DNA from: CAYXWM01 sp964468805
GTDB taxonomy: Bacteria > Bacillota > Clostridia > Lachnospirales > WRBF01
Length of the DNA: 5,971 nucleotides
Direction: 5' to 3'
Assembly: GCA_964468805.1 (NCBI GenBank)
Contig: CAYXWM010000094.1
Span: 1-5,971, forward strand
Below, piece by piece: positions 1-5,937 of the stretch. The position numbers and the translations under genes were made by a program. The notes under the pieces were generated by a model. That model searched no databases and was not told where the DNA came from. It saw nothing but the letters and a program-made list of their open reading frames with translations. Numbering within the stretch: position 1 is the stretch's first letter; every line of letters begins with the position of its first letter.

Positions 1-1103
1 ACCAATCCCACCGGTTTTTCGGGGGTTCCGCCGCCGGGTCCGGCAACGCCGGTTATGCTTACGCCTATATGAGAGTCCGAAGTTTTTGCTATACCTTCAG
101 CCATCTCCAAAGCGGTTTCCTTGCTGACTGCACCGAACTTATCCAAGGTCTCGGCTTTAACGCCCAGACGCTTCATTTTGGATTCGTTGCTGTAGGTAAC
201 AACGGATTCCTTTAGGACTTGTGAAGCACCGGGATAGTTTACTAACCTTGCGGAAAGCAAACCGCCGGTACAGGATTCGGCACAGGCTATACTCATGTTT
301 TCTTTAGCCAGCATTTCAATGATTGTGCCTTCTAAGGTATCCTCGTCCTCACCGTAAATATATTCACCCAAAACGGAATACAATTTGTCCAAGGTGGGTT
401 GCATTATAACTTTTGCTTCCTCGGTGTTTTCAGCCTTTGCGGTAACTCGCAAAGTTACTTCAAAGGTTTTTACGTAAGGAGCCACCGTGGGGTTAACCTG
501 TTCCTTGAGTATATCTTCAACCATGCTTGCGGCGGAGCTTTCACCTATACCGCTTAAACGAAGGGTTTTGGAATACAAAATACAGTCGCTTAGTTTGCTT
601 AAAAAGGGAGCCACGGTGTTTTGGAACATGGGGTACAATTCCATGGGCGGTCCGGGAAGCAGTATAAAATATTTGCCGTTTTTTTCGGCTATACAGCCGG
701 GAGCCGTGCCCACGGGATTGGGTATAACGGTGGAGTTTTCCGGAATATAGGCTTGCTTTATATTGTTTTCGGACATTTTCAGTCCTTGCTTATCAAAGAA
801 AGAAGTGATTTTGTCCATACTTTCTTGATGTATTACTTGGTTCATTTCCAAAAATTCAGCGGCGGTTTCTTTGGTAATGTCGTCCGAAGTGGGTCCCAAG
901 CCGCCGGTTGTAATAACTATATCGGAGCGTTCCCAAGCGGTTTTAAAGGTGCCCAGCATACGTTCTTTGTTGTCACCAACCACAGATTGGTAAAAAACAC
1001 TTATGCCCAATTGAGCCAATTCTTTTGCCAAATATTGGGTGTTGGAATTTAAAATATCACCCAACAACAGCTCTGTTCCAACTGAAATTATTTCTGCCTT
1101 CAT
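1..1103 (-). CDS. cinA: CinA, competence/damage-inducible protein A (nicotinamide-nucleotide amidase), 3' end cut by window edge
   Basis: Reading the minus strand from an ATG at 1103-1101 gives an open frame of 367 codons that is still open at the left edge; the C-terminal end lies outside. The N-terminal domain (about residues 1-165) is the molybdopterin-binding-like fold of CinA (COG1058): it starts MKAEIISVGTELLLGD, has the diagnostic TTGGLGPTSDD at 65-75 and LLPGPPMEL at 148-156. The C-terminal PncC-type domain starts near residue 260 and shows ACAESCTGG at 273-281 and ITGVAGPGGGTPEKPVG at 350-366, the family's conserved motifs. In characterised homologues the C-terminal domain deamidates nicotinamide mononucleotide to nicotinate mononucleotide in NAD recycling, and the N-terminal domain can act as an ADP-ribose pyrophosphatase. 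Whether this protein has both activities is inference. The full family length is roughly 410 residues, so only the last few dozen are missing. It is the third gene of the rimO-pgsA-cinA operon, 12 bases after pgsA; in many Firmicutes recA follows, which cannot be seen here. No frameshift or internal stop was found. Confidence 0.96.
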   Translation of the reverse strand, partial: MKAEIISVGTELLLGDILNSNTQYLAKELAQLGISVFYQSVVGDNKERMLGTFKTAWERSDIVITTGGLGPTSDDITKETAAEFLEMNQVIHQESMDKITSFFDKQGLKMSENNIKQAYIPENSTVIPNPVGTAPGCIAEKNGKYFILLPGPPMELYPMFQNTVAPFLSKLSDCILYSKTLRLSGIGESSAASMVEDILKEQVNPTVAPYVKTFEVTLRVTAKAENTEEAKVIMQPTLDKLYSVLGEYIYGEDEDTLEGTIIEMLAKENMSIACAESCTGGLLSARLVNYPGASQVLKESVVTYSNESKMKRLGVKAETLDKFGAVSKETALEMAEGIAKTSDSHIGVSITGVAGPGGGTPEKPVGL

Positions 1104-1108
1104 GCCAA

Positions 1109-1113
1109 CCTCC
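1109..1113 (-). promoter_or_regulatory. Ribosome binding site of cinA
   Basis: GGAGG on the minus strand lies 5 bases upstream of the cinA ATG, in the 12-base gap after the pgsA stop codon. Together with the following MKAEIISVGTE, the usual CinA N-terminus, it fixes the start at 1103. The lack of room for a promoter or terminator means cinA is co-transcribed with pgsA. Confidence 0.8.
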
Positions 1114-1115
1114 GG

Positions 1116-1634
1116 TCAATTTGCCAACAGGGATTTATTTTTATATATATATTCTATTCCGGAAACAACTGTAAAGAATGTGGCTATTCCCATCAAAACA
1201 TAACCTATAATTTGAGAATAAGGGAAATTAAAATTAAACAACAGATATACTGTCATTATCATTTGGGTTACGGTTTTGATTTTGCCCATGGTGCCGGCGG
1301 CTATTACCTTACCGGAACTTGCACCAAGTATTCTGAAACCGGTGATTGCAAATTCACGGCTGATGATAATTATGACTATCCAAGCAGGGATTCTTTGTAA
1401 TTCCGAAAGAGCGATTAATGCCGCACAGACCAAGATTTTATCCGCAAGAGGGTCAAGAAATTTGCCAAGGTCGGTAATAAGGTTGTATTTTCTGGCTATC
1501 CAACCGTCCAATGCATCTGTCAGGCTTGCCAAGACAAAAACAACTACAGCCCAATATTCGGTATAGTAAAGGCAAACCAAAAATATGGGTATCATTAAAA
1601 CTCGTATTAAGGTTAACTTGTTGGGTAAATTCAT
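1116..1634 (-). CDS. pgsA: CDP-diacylglycerol--glycerol-3-phosphate 3-phosphatidyltransferase (phosphatidylglycerophosphate synthase)
   Basis: This 172-residue integral membrane enzyme transfers a phosphatidyl group from CDP-diacylglycerol to glycerol-3-phosphate, giving phosphatidylglycerophosphate and CMP. This is the committed step to phosphatidylglycerol and cardiolipin. The CDP-alcohol phosphatidyltransferase signature is complete: D40-x2-D43-G44-x2-A47-R48-x8-G57-x3-D61-x3-D65. In the family these aspartates bind the metal ions and the last one is the likely catalytic base. The N-terminus MNLPNKLTLIRV is typical of PgsA rather than of phosphatidylserine or cardiolipin synthases of the same superfamily. 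Hydrophobic stretches at about 10-25, 28-39, 82-94, 120-135 and 142-163 fit the usual multi-span fold. Length is slightly short but within the family range. It starts on the base directly after the rimO stop codon (TAA then ATG) and ends 12 bases before cinA, so it is the middle gene of the operon and translation is probably coupled to rimO. Confidence 0.95.
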   Translation of the reverse strand: MNLPNKLTLIRVLMIPIFLVCLYYTEYWAVVVFVLASLTDALDGWIARKYNLITDLGKFLDPLADKILVCAALIALSELQRIPAWIVIIIISREFAITGFRILGASSGKVIAAGTMGKIKTVTQMIMTVYLLFNFNFPYSQIIGYVLMGIATFFTVVSGIEYIYKNKSLLAN

Positions 1635-2963
1635 TTACTCCACTTCCTCACCCATTAAATCATATTCTTTGGAATCGGTTATAAGTACATCAACAAACTC
1701 TCCGCTTATTAAGTCCCGGTCAGACTCGAAATAAACCGACCCGTCTATTTCGTAACAGTCCGCGTAACTGCGACCGCAATACAAACCGTCTTCCAAGCGT
1801 CCGTCCACCATTACTTCCAAGGTCTTGCCCACTTGTTGTTTACGAAGCTTTGAGGAAATCTTTTTTTGCAGGGACATAATTTTGTTTTTTCTGCGTTCCT
1901 TTTCTCTTTTAAGAACTTGTCCGCTCATGGAGTAAGCAGGAGTACCTTCTTCTCTGGAATAAGCAAAAACACCCAGATTGGAGAATTGCATTTCTTCAAC
2001 AAAATCCGTCAGAGTTTTAAAATGCTCGGGAGTTTCCCCGGGAAATCCGGTTATTAAGGTTGTTCTGATGCTTATTTCCGGCATGGCTTCTCTTAATTTT
2101 CGGATTATATCTTTCAAGCCCTTGTTGGTGGTTTTGGTTCTGCCCATACGTTTGAGAATTTCGTCGTCGGCGTGTTGGATGGGCATGTCTATATATTTGC
2201 AAACCTTAGGATTGTTTGCCATTTCCTCTATTAGTTTATCCGAAATATGCTCGGGATAACAATATAAAATTCGCAACCATTCTATGCCTTCAATTTCAGA
2301 TAATTTTCTCAACAATTCGTGGGTTTTGCTTTCGCCGTAGAGATCTATACCGTATAAAGAGGTGTCTTGAGCCACAAGGATAAGTTCTTTTATGCCCTGA
2401 TTTGCCAGCATTGTTGCTTCTTCTACAAGACTTTCCAAAGTACGGCTTCTGTAAGGTCCTCTGATGCTAGGTATGGTGCAATAAGTACAGCGGTTGTCGC
2501 AACCTTCGGCAATTTTCAAATAGCCGTAATACATAGGCATGGTTACCATACGTTGCATGGCTATTTGGGAATTAAATTCGGTGGATTCCGAAATGTTTGT
2601 TACTTTTTCACCTTTGGCGACTTCTTTAATTACGTTGATTATACCGCCCAAGTCTCCTGTTCCCAAAATTGCATCAACTTGGGGCAGTTCTTTGAATATT
2701 TCTTCTTTATAACGTTGCACCATACAACCGGTTACTATCAAACCTTTGCAGGATCCTGTTTCTTTATATTCAGACAGTCTGATTATTTCTTCTATACCCT
2801 CGCGGGTAGCGTCGGCTATAAAACCGCAGGTGTTTATTACCATAATATCCGCCGATTCTTCATCGTCGGTTACGGTATAACCCTCGGCATTAATCAGTCC
2901 CATCATAACTTGGCTGTCTACGGTGTTTTTATCACAACCCAGTGATAAAAAATATATACGCAA
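1635..2963 (-). CDS. rimO: Ribosomal protein S12 (aspartyl) beta-methylthiotransferase RimO, TTG start
   Basis: This 442-residue radical-SAM enzyme attaches a methylthio group to a conserved aspartate (Asp88/89) of ribosomal protein S12. The N-terminal methylthiotransferase domain supplies three cysteines for one iron-sulfur cluster: C10 (SLGCDKN), C46 (NTCGFI) and C80 (VTGCMVQ). The radical-SAM core carries the CxxxCxxC motif C155-C159-C162 in EGCDNRCTYCTIPSIRG. The IPSIRGPYRSR stretch is RimO-like, unlike the tRNA enzyme MiaB, which usually reads IVPYVRG. Further family motifs are QDTSLYGIDLYG (199-210), MPIQHADDEILKRMGR (260-275), TTLITGFPGE (301-310) and FAYSREEGTPA (333-343). A TRAM domain fills about 377-441. 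The start is TTG: the in-frame TAA six codons upstream leaves no other start codon, and later methionines would remove C10. It heads the rimO-pgsA-cinA operon and has its own promoter about 120 bases upstream of the start. Confidence 0.96.
   Translation of the reverse strand: MRIYFLSLGCDKNTVDSQVMMGLINAEGYTVTDDEESADIMVINTCGFIADATREGIEEIIRLSEYKETGSCKGLIVTGCMVQRYKEEIFKELPQVDAILGTGDLGGIINVIKEVAKGEKVTNISESTEFNSQIAMQRMVTMPMYYGYLKIAEGCDNRCTYCTIPSIRGPYRSRTLESLVEEATMLANQGIKELILVAQDTSLYGIDLYGESKTHELLRKLSEIEGIEWLRILYCYPEHISDKLIEEMANNPKVCKYIDMPIQHADDEILKRMGRTKTTNKGLKDIIRKLREAMPEISIRTTLITGFPGETPEHFKTLTDFVEEMQFSNLGVFAYSREEGTPAYSMSGQVLKREKERRKNKIMSLQKKISSKLRKQQVGKTLEVMVDGRLEDGLYCGRSYADCYEIDGSVYFESDRDLISGEFVDVLITDSKEYDLMGEEVE
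1638..1649 (-). promoter_or_regulatory. Candidate ribosome binding site of pgsA inside the rimO 3' end
   Basis: The last rimO codons read GAGGAAGTGGAG on the minus strand. GAGG (1646-1649) is 11 bases from the pgsA ATG and GGAG (1638-1641) only 3 bases away, so neither spacing is ideal. The TAA stop abuts the ATG directly. Reinitiation by ribosomes finishing rimO is therefore a likely main route of pgsA translation; this is inference. Confidence 0.5.
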
Positions 2964-2970
2964 AAAATCA

Positions 2971-2975
2971 CTTCC
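2971..2975 (-). promoter_or_regulatory. Ribosome binding site that fixes the TTG start of rimO
   Basis: GGAAG on the minus strand lies 7 bases upstream of the TTG at 2963-2961, a good spacing. An ATG that overlaps this site (ATGGAAGTG) is out of frame with RimO. The site therefore supports TTG as the real start. Confidence 0.65.
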
Positions 2976-3022
2976 ATCCGGTTAATTTACAGGTCAAAAC
3001 TTAAATCTCTTAGGATCTAATT

Positions 3023-3038
3023 CCCCGCCATTCCGGGG
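3023..3038 (-). other. GC-rich hairpin in the rimO 5' untranslated leader
   Basis: A 5-bp stem CCCCG/CGGGG with a 6-base loop stands out in an otherwise AT-rich leader. It lies about 50 bases after the predicted transcription start and about 60 before the rimO start codon. It has no following T-run in either direction, so it is not an intrinsic terminator. It may only stabilise the leader; no known riboswitch motif was recognised. Confidence 0.35.
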
Positions 3039-3092
3039 CATAGCATTTTATTAATACAAGGAATTTACAGAAATTAATACACTTGTCATTAT

Positions 3093-3121
3093 ATTATAAA
3101 TCCCGGGATAATAAATTGCAA
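3093..3121 (-). promoter_or_regulatory. Sigma-A type promoter of the rimO-pgsA-cinA operon
   Basis: On the minus strand a -35 box TTGCAA (3116-3121, four of six matches to TTGACA) and a perfect -10 box TATAAT (3093-3098) are separated by exactly 17 bases. The predicted transcription start is near 3086, giving a leader of about 120 bases before rimO. The promoter lies directly after the terminator of the upstream surface-protein gene, so the operon is an independent transcription unit. No operator was recognised next to it. Confidence 0.7.
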
Positions 3122-3145
3122 ATTTTTATTTTTGGAGTAGAGTGT

Positions 3146-3174
3146 AAAAAAAGTACCGGATTTCTCCGATACTT
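3146..3174 (-). terminator. Rho-independent terminator of the SLH protein gene
   Basis: Ten bases after the SLH gene stop codon the minus strand forms a 10-bp stem, AAGTATCGGA paired with TCCGGTACTT (one T-G wobble). The stem is closed by a GAAA tetraloop of the stable GNRA class and followed by an uninterrupted run of seven Ts, two of them shared with the stem. This is a textbook intrinsic terminator. The opposite strand has no T-run, so it works only for minus-strand transcription. Confidence 0.92.
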
Positions 3175-3184
3175 AAAAGTTTGC

Positions 3185-5686
3185 TTAATTTACTGTAACC
3201 GCTGGGCTTGTGGGATTGCTACCGGTATAGTAACCTGTTCCGGTGGCGGTTACCGTTATGGATTTTCCGCTGTCTTCTGCTTTAACCGTATAGGTTTGAC
3301 CGGTGTCAAGGATATTAGTACCCTCTTTCCACTCAAAGGTTGCTGTTGCAGTAGATGGTGTTAACGTAGCTGTTAATAATGTACCGCCGGTAACTAAAGA
3401 GCCGGGATAGGTTATGGTAACTTGCAAATCGGCTGTTACGGCGGCTGTAGCAGTGCTTTCTTTGGTACTGCCGGAATAATTACCGGTTCCGGTTACCTTA
3501 ACACGGATTATTTTACCTATCAAATCGTCTGTAATCGGAAGTTCCGAACCGGTTTTACCGGTTATGGTAGTCATATTGGTTGTGGAGGTTCCGGCTTCCC
3601 AAGTATAACTGACTGTAGCTGCCGCAGGAGAAACGGTTGCTGTAAGTTTATCGCCTACTTTAGGAGTGCCGGAAAGGCTTACCGAATCTATTACATAGCT
3701 TTGAGCCGCTGTTACAGCAGAGGTAGCATCACTTGTTTTGGTACTGCCGGAATAATTACCGGTGCCGGTTGCCTTAACACGAATTATTTTACCTATCAAA
3801 TCATCCGTAATCGGAAGTTCCGAACCGGTTTTACCGGTTATGGTTGTCATATTGGTTGTGGAGGTTCCGGCTTCCCAAGTATAAGTAACGGTGGCTGCCG
3901 CGGGTGTAACGGTTGCGGTAAGTTTATTGCCCACTTTAGGTGTGCCGGATAGGCTTACGGAGTCTATTACATAGCTTTGTGTAGCAGTTACCGGATTGGT
4001 TTCGAAACTGTAAATTGTTGAGTTATAGTAATTTCCTCTGCCGTAAACCAAAACACGTAATTTACAATTAACATCACTGCTCGATACTAAATAACTTGAT
4101 GAATTTTCACCGGGTATATTAGACCAATAGCTTGATGTAGGGTATTTTATTTGCCATTGGTAATCTACATAGTCCTGAGCTTTGGATGGAACAATGGTAG
4201 TTGTAAGACGTGTGCCTACGCTCGGGGACAAGGTGTTAGGCAGTACTAAGAGTGTATCGTACTCGTCCGTATAGTCGCTTGGGCGTTTCGAGCCGGAGGC
4301 ATAGCTTTCGATTATGCCGGGAACTGCTTCTACATTGTTTGAGGAGATATCAGCCTTGGTTATTTTTCCACGCCCGTAGATTATGCAGGCGGCTTTAATA
4401 TAAGCGTTGGTAATACGGGTGTCTGTGTCCAAGAAAACTTCGGAATCTTTTCCATCAACATTTAAGCGTTTAATTGTACCTTCGTTAAATTCAAGGTAAG
4501 AGCTGTTTGCGTCCAGGGTAACAGTGTTGAAAGTTCCTATGAGTTCTATGGTTTTGGAGCTAGATACCAGCGTTACGTCGGTAAAGCCGTCGCCGCCTCT
4601 GGATAGTCCGTCTTCTTCCAGAATAGCCGATGAGCGGACTTCAACTGTGCCTATGCTTGTTTTGTCGGTGGCAACTACTCTGACCTCGCCGCTGGATTTG
4701 TAAATTTCCATGCTCTTAATATCGCAGTTTTTAAATTCTATGGAATCCGTTCCGCCGCCGTTAATGTAAGCAACGCCGTCAACGGTTACGTTTTCCAGAG
4801 TAACTTCACCGGAACCGACATTTCTGTCTATAATCAAGTCGCCGTAGACTCTGGTGTTATAAACGGATGTAGACTTATTTAAAATCACAAGGTTGCCGGT
4901 AACCGTTTGAGTGGCTCCGTTTCTGGTGCCGAAGGTACGGGATGTAACTTCAACGTTGGTGCCGCCGTTGGGTCTGTAGGTGGGATACGGATAATAGGTG
5001 GGATAAGGAGTATAGGACGGGTAGTATGTGGGGTAGGGTTGATAAGAGGGATTGCCGGAAACCGGCGGTATATAACCCACATTACTGCCTCTTACTCTAA
5101 AAATCCAAACCGCCGCATCAGCACGGGTTATGTTGACGGCAGGTTTAAAATAACGTGAGCCGTCGTCGTCTCCGATAATACCGGCGGCGTAAAGCGCATC
5201 AACGGCAGGTTTTGCGTAGCTTGCAATACTGCTTGCGTCATAGAAATAGTTGGCTTCGCCGTTGCCGTAACGTCTGCCGGTAACGTTGCCCAGCATTACC
5301 GCCGCTTCTTGTCTGGTAACATAGTTGTTTGGGCGAATGGTGTTGTCTTCGTAACCGGAAATAAAGCCGGCACCCACACCGTAAGATATTTGCTGATGAT
5401 ACCAAGCGTTAGCCGGAACGTCTGAGAAATAAACGTTGGCGGACTTACTGAAACCGTAGGCACGGTTAATCATGGTAACCAGTTCGGCTCGGGTTACCAG
5501 GTCGCCGGGAGCGAAATATCCGTTGCCTCTGCCCGTGATTACTCCTTGGGAAGCCAGGCTTGTAATAGCTGTCTCGGCATAATGACCGGCTATATCGTAA
5601 AAGTAAGCCGCCCCGTAATATTGTTGAGGAGCTATGACAACCGATGCCAAGATAATCAAAAGTGCAACAAATCGTTTGGACTTCAT
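3185..5686 (-). CDS. Secreted S-layer-type surface protein: three SLH domains, Tyr/Pro-rich linker, beta-helix-like region, Ig-like repeats
   Basis: This 833-residue exported protein is probably anchored on the cell wall. A Sec signal peptide (positive KSKR, hydrophobic core about 6-19, likely cleavage after A27) has no lipobox. Three SLH domains follow at about 27-80, 84-138 and 146-200, with the binding motif present as TRAE (65-68), TRQE (124-127) and TRAD (187-190). In other bacteria such triplets bind pyruvylated secondary cell-wall polysaccharide. Residues 213-239 form a Tyr/Pro-rich linker built on PYPTYYP. Residues about 260-450 are strand-rich, with hydrophobic strands recurring every 17-23 residues, as in a parallel beta-helix. 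From about 478 there are four Ig-like modules: a divergent one (478-570), two near-identical 92-residue copies (571-662, 663-754) and a divergent last one (755-833) ending in PAVTVN. No catalytic motif was recognised, so a structural, adhesive or ligand-binding role is inference. The gene has its own terminator and a strong ribosome binding site, and is separate from the downstream operon. Confidence 0.93.
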   Translation of the reverse strand: MKSKRFVALLIILASVVIAPQQYYGAAYFYDIAGHYAETAITSLASQGVITGRGNGYFAPGDLVTRAELVTMINRAYGFSKSANVYFSDVPANAWYHQQISYGVGAGFISGYEDNTIRPNNYVTRQEAAVMLGNVTGRRYGNGEANYFYDASSIASYAKPAVDALYAAGIIGDDDGSRYFKPAVNITRADAAVWIFRVRGSNVGYIPPVSGNPSYQPYPTYYPSYTPYPTYYPYPTYRPNGGTNVEVTSRTFGTRNGATQTVTGNLVILNKSTSVYNTRVYGDLIIDRNVGSGEVTLENVTVDGVAYINGGGTDSIEFKNCDIKSMEIYKSSGEVRVVATDKTSIGTVEVRSSAILEEDGLSRGGDGFTDVTLVSSSKTIELIGTFNTVTLDANSSYLEFNEGTIKRLNVDGKDSEVFLDTDTRITNAYIKAACIIYGRGKITKADISSNNVEAVPGIIESYASGSKRPSDYTDEYDTLLVLPNTLSPSVGTRLTTTIVPSKAQDYVDYQWQIKYPTSSYWSNIPGENSSSYLVSSSDVNCKLRVLVYGRGNYYNSTIYSFETNPVTATQSYVIDSVSLSGTPKVGNKLTATVTPAAATVTYTWEAGTSTTNMTTITGKTGSELPITDDLIGKIIRVKATGTGNYSGSTKTSDATSAVTAAQSYVIDSVSLSGTPKVGDKLTATVSPAAATVSYTWEAGTSTTNMTTITGKTGSELPITDDLIGKIIRVKVTGTGNYSGSTKESTATAAVTADLQVTITYPGSLVTGGTLLTATLTPSTATATFEWKEGTNILDTGQTYTVKAEDSGKSITVTATGTGYYTGSNPTSPAVTVN
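3425..3976 (-). repeat. Tandem 276-bp repeat (two copies) encoding Ig-like modules
   Basis: Two adjacent in-frame units (3701-3976 and 3425-3700) each encode 92 residues beginning SYVIDSVSLSGTPKVG. They match at 83 of 92 residues by my count, and the DNA is also very alike, for example the shared stretch around GGTTCCGGCTTCCCAAGTATAA. Most differences cluster in the last 12 residues. The flanking modules share only the pattern (P-x-A-x-V-x-Y-x-W, then GTGNY or GTGYY), so the duplication looks recent or homogenised by gene conversion. Confidence 0.9.
4970..5050 (-). repeat. Short repeats encoding the Tyr/Pro-rich linker
   Basis: Residues 213-239 of the surface protein contain 10 Tyr and 9 Pro in 27 positions, with no Lys and a single Arg. 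The unit PYPTYYP occurs at 217-223 and 227-233, and PYPTYRP at 233-239. The DNA shows matching imperfect repeats of a TAGGTGGGATA-like plus-strand word. Such a segment would be extended and probably spans from the SLH anchor to the exposed domains. Confidence 0.8.
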
Positions 5687-5693
5687 GTTTGTG

Positions 5694-5702
5694 CCTCCTT
5701 TT
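5694..5702 (-). promoter_or_regulatory. Strong ribosome binding site of the SLH protein gene
   Basis: AAAAGGAGG on the minus strand is a near-perfect anti-16S match placed 7 bases before the ATG at 5686-5684. With the signal peptide that starts right there, it fixes the start codon. It suggests high-level translation, as expected of an abundant surface protein. Confidence 0.9.
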
Positions 5703-5937
5703 GTAATAAATCAATAAATAATCCTTTAGAAAGATTCTCCGCAGGAATAGGGATCCGGTAAAACATATATATACTATATACAATTATTTCGGGTTTATTA
5801 AAATAAATTTTAACCCCATATATCTTACAATTATGTAATAGACATTTATTTTGAAACCGATTTATGTAAGGTTTTGTTTGGAAAACCGGCTCTTACCGGA
5901 AATATATACTTAATTGTATAAGGAATAGTAACAAAAG
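5703..5937. other. AT-rich intergenic region upstream of the SLH gene
   Basis: No gene is supported on either strand here. It must hold the promoter of the SLH gene, but no box pair is convincing. The best minus-strand candidate is a TATATA near 5773-5778 with a poor TTTTAA 17 bases upstream. A 7-bp hairpin at 5720-5736 (AATCTTT, loop CTA, AAGGATT, one wobble) lies in the probable leader. A weak CCGG/CCGG hairpin near 5885-5898, followed by four Ts on the minus strand, might end an upstream transcript, but the stem is only 4 bp. Confidence 0.4.
5825..5869. promoter_or_regulatory. Candidate operator: palindrome plus repeated half-site
   Basis: TTACA-ATTA-TGTAA (5825-5838) is a perfect 5-bp inverted repeat with a 4-base spacer. 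The 8-base word TTATGTAA occurs in its right part (5831-5838) and again at 5862-5869, 31 bases apart, close to three helical turns on the same face. It lies about 140-180 bases upstream of the SLH gene. The region is AT-rich, so chance similarity is a real alternative, and no regulator is visible nearby. Confidence 0.2.

Noticed and set aside
487..1052. Two overlapping plus-strand open frames
   Set aside because: Both are antisense to cinA, which reads continuously through the region with conserved motifs on the minus strand.
2367..2945. 192-codon plus-strand open frame
   Set aside because: It lies entirely antisense to rimO, whose cysteine and radical-SAM motifs are unmistakable. The composition is non-protein-like and there is no ribosome binding site.
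3023..3038. GC hairpin considered as a terminator or attenuator
   Set aside because: The stem is only 5 bp and neither side is followed by a T-run.
2994..3041. 15-codon minus-strand open frame (MPRNGGELDPKRFKF) in the rimO leader
   Set aside because: It has no Shine-Dalgarno sequence, its first codons fall inside the GC hairpin, and it has no run of regulatory codons typical of a leader peptide. Too short to support.
3422..3952. Long plus-strand open frame, rich in Gly and Cys and internally repetitive
   Set aside because: It is the antisense reading of the duplicated Ig-like modules; its repetition simply mirrors theirs. It has no ribosome binding site, and the minus-strand protein has clear domains.
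3425..3976. Repeat array considered as a CRISPR or mobile-element repeat
   Set aside because: The units are long, adjacent without spacers and in frame within a protein; they are duplicated protein domains.
5885..5898. CCGG...CCGG hairpin followed by TTTT on the minus strand, considered as a terminator
   Set aside because: The stem is just 4 bp and the T-run is short; too weak to call alone, so mentioned only within the intergenic entry.
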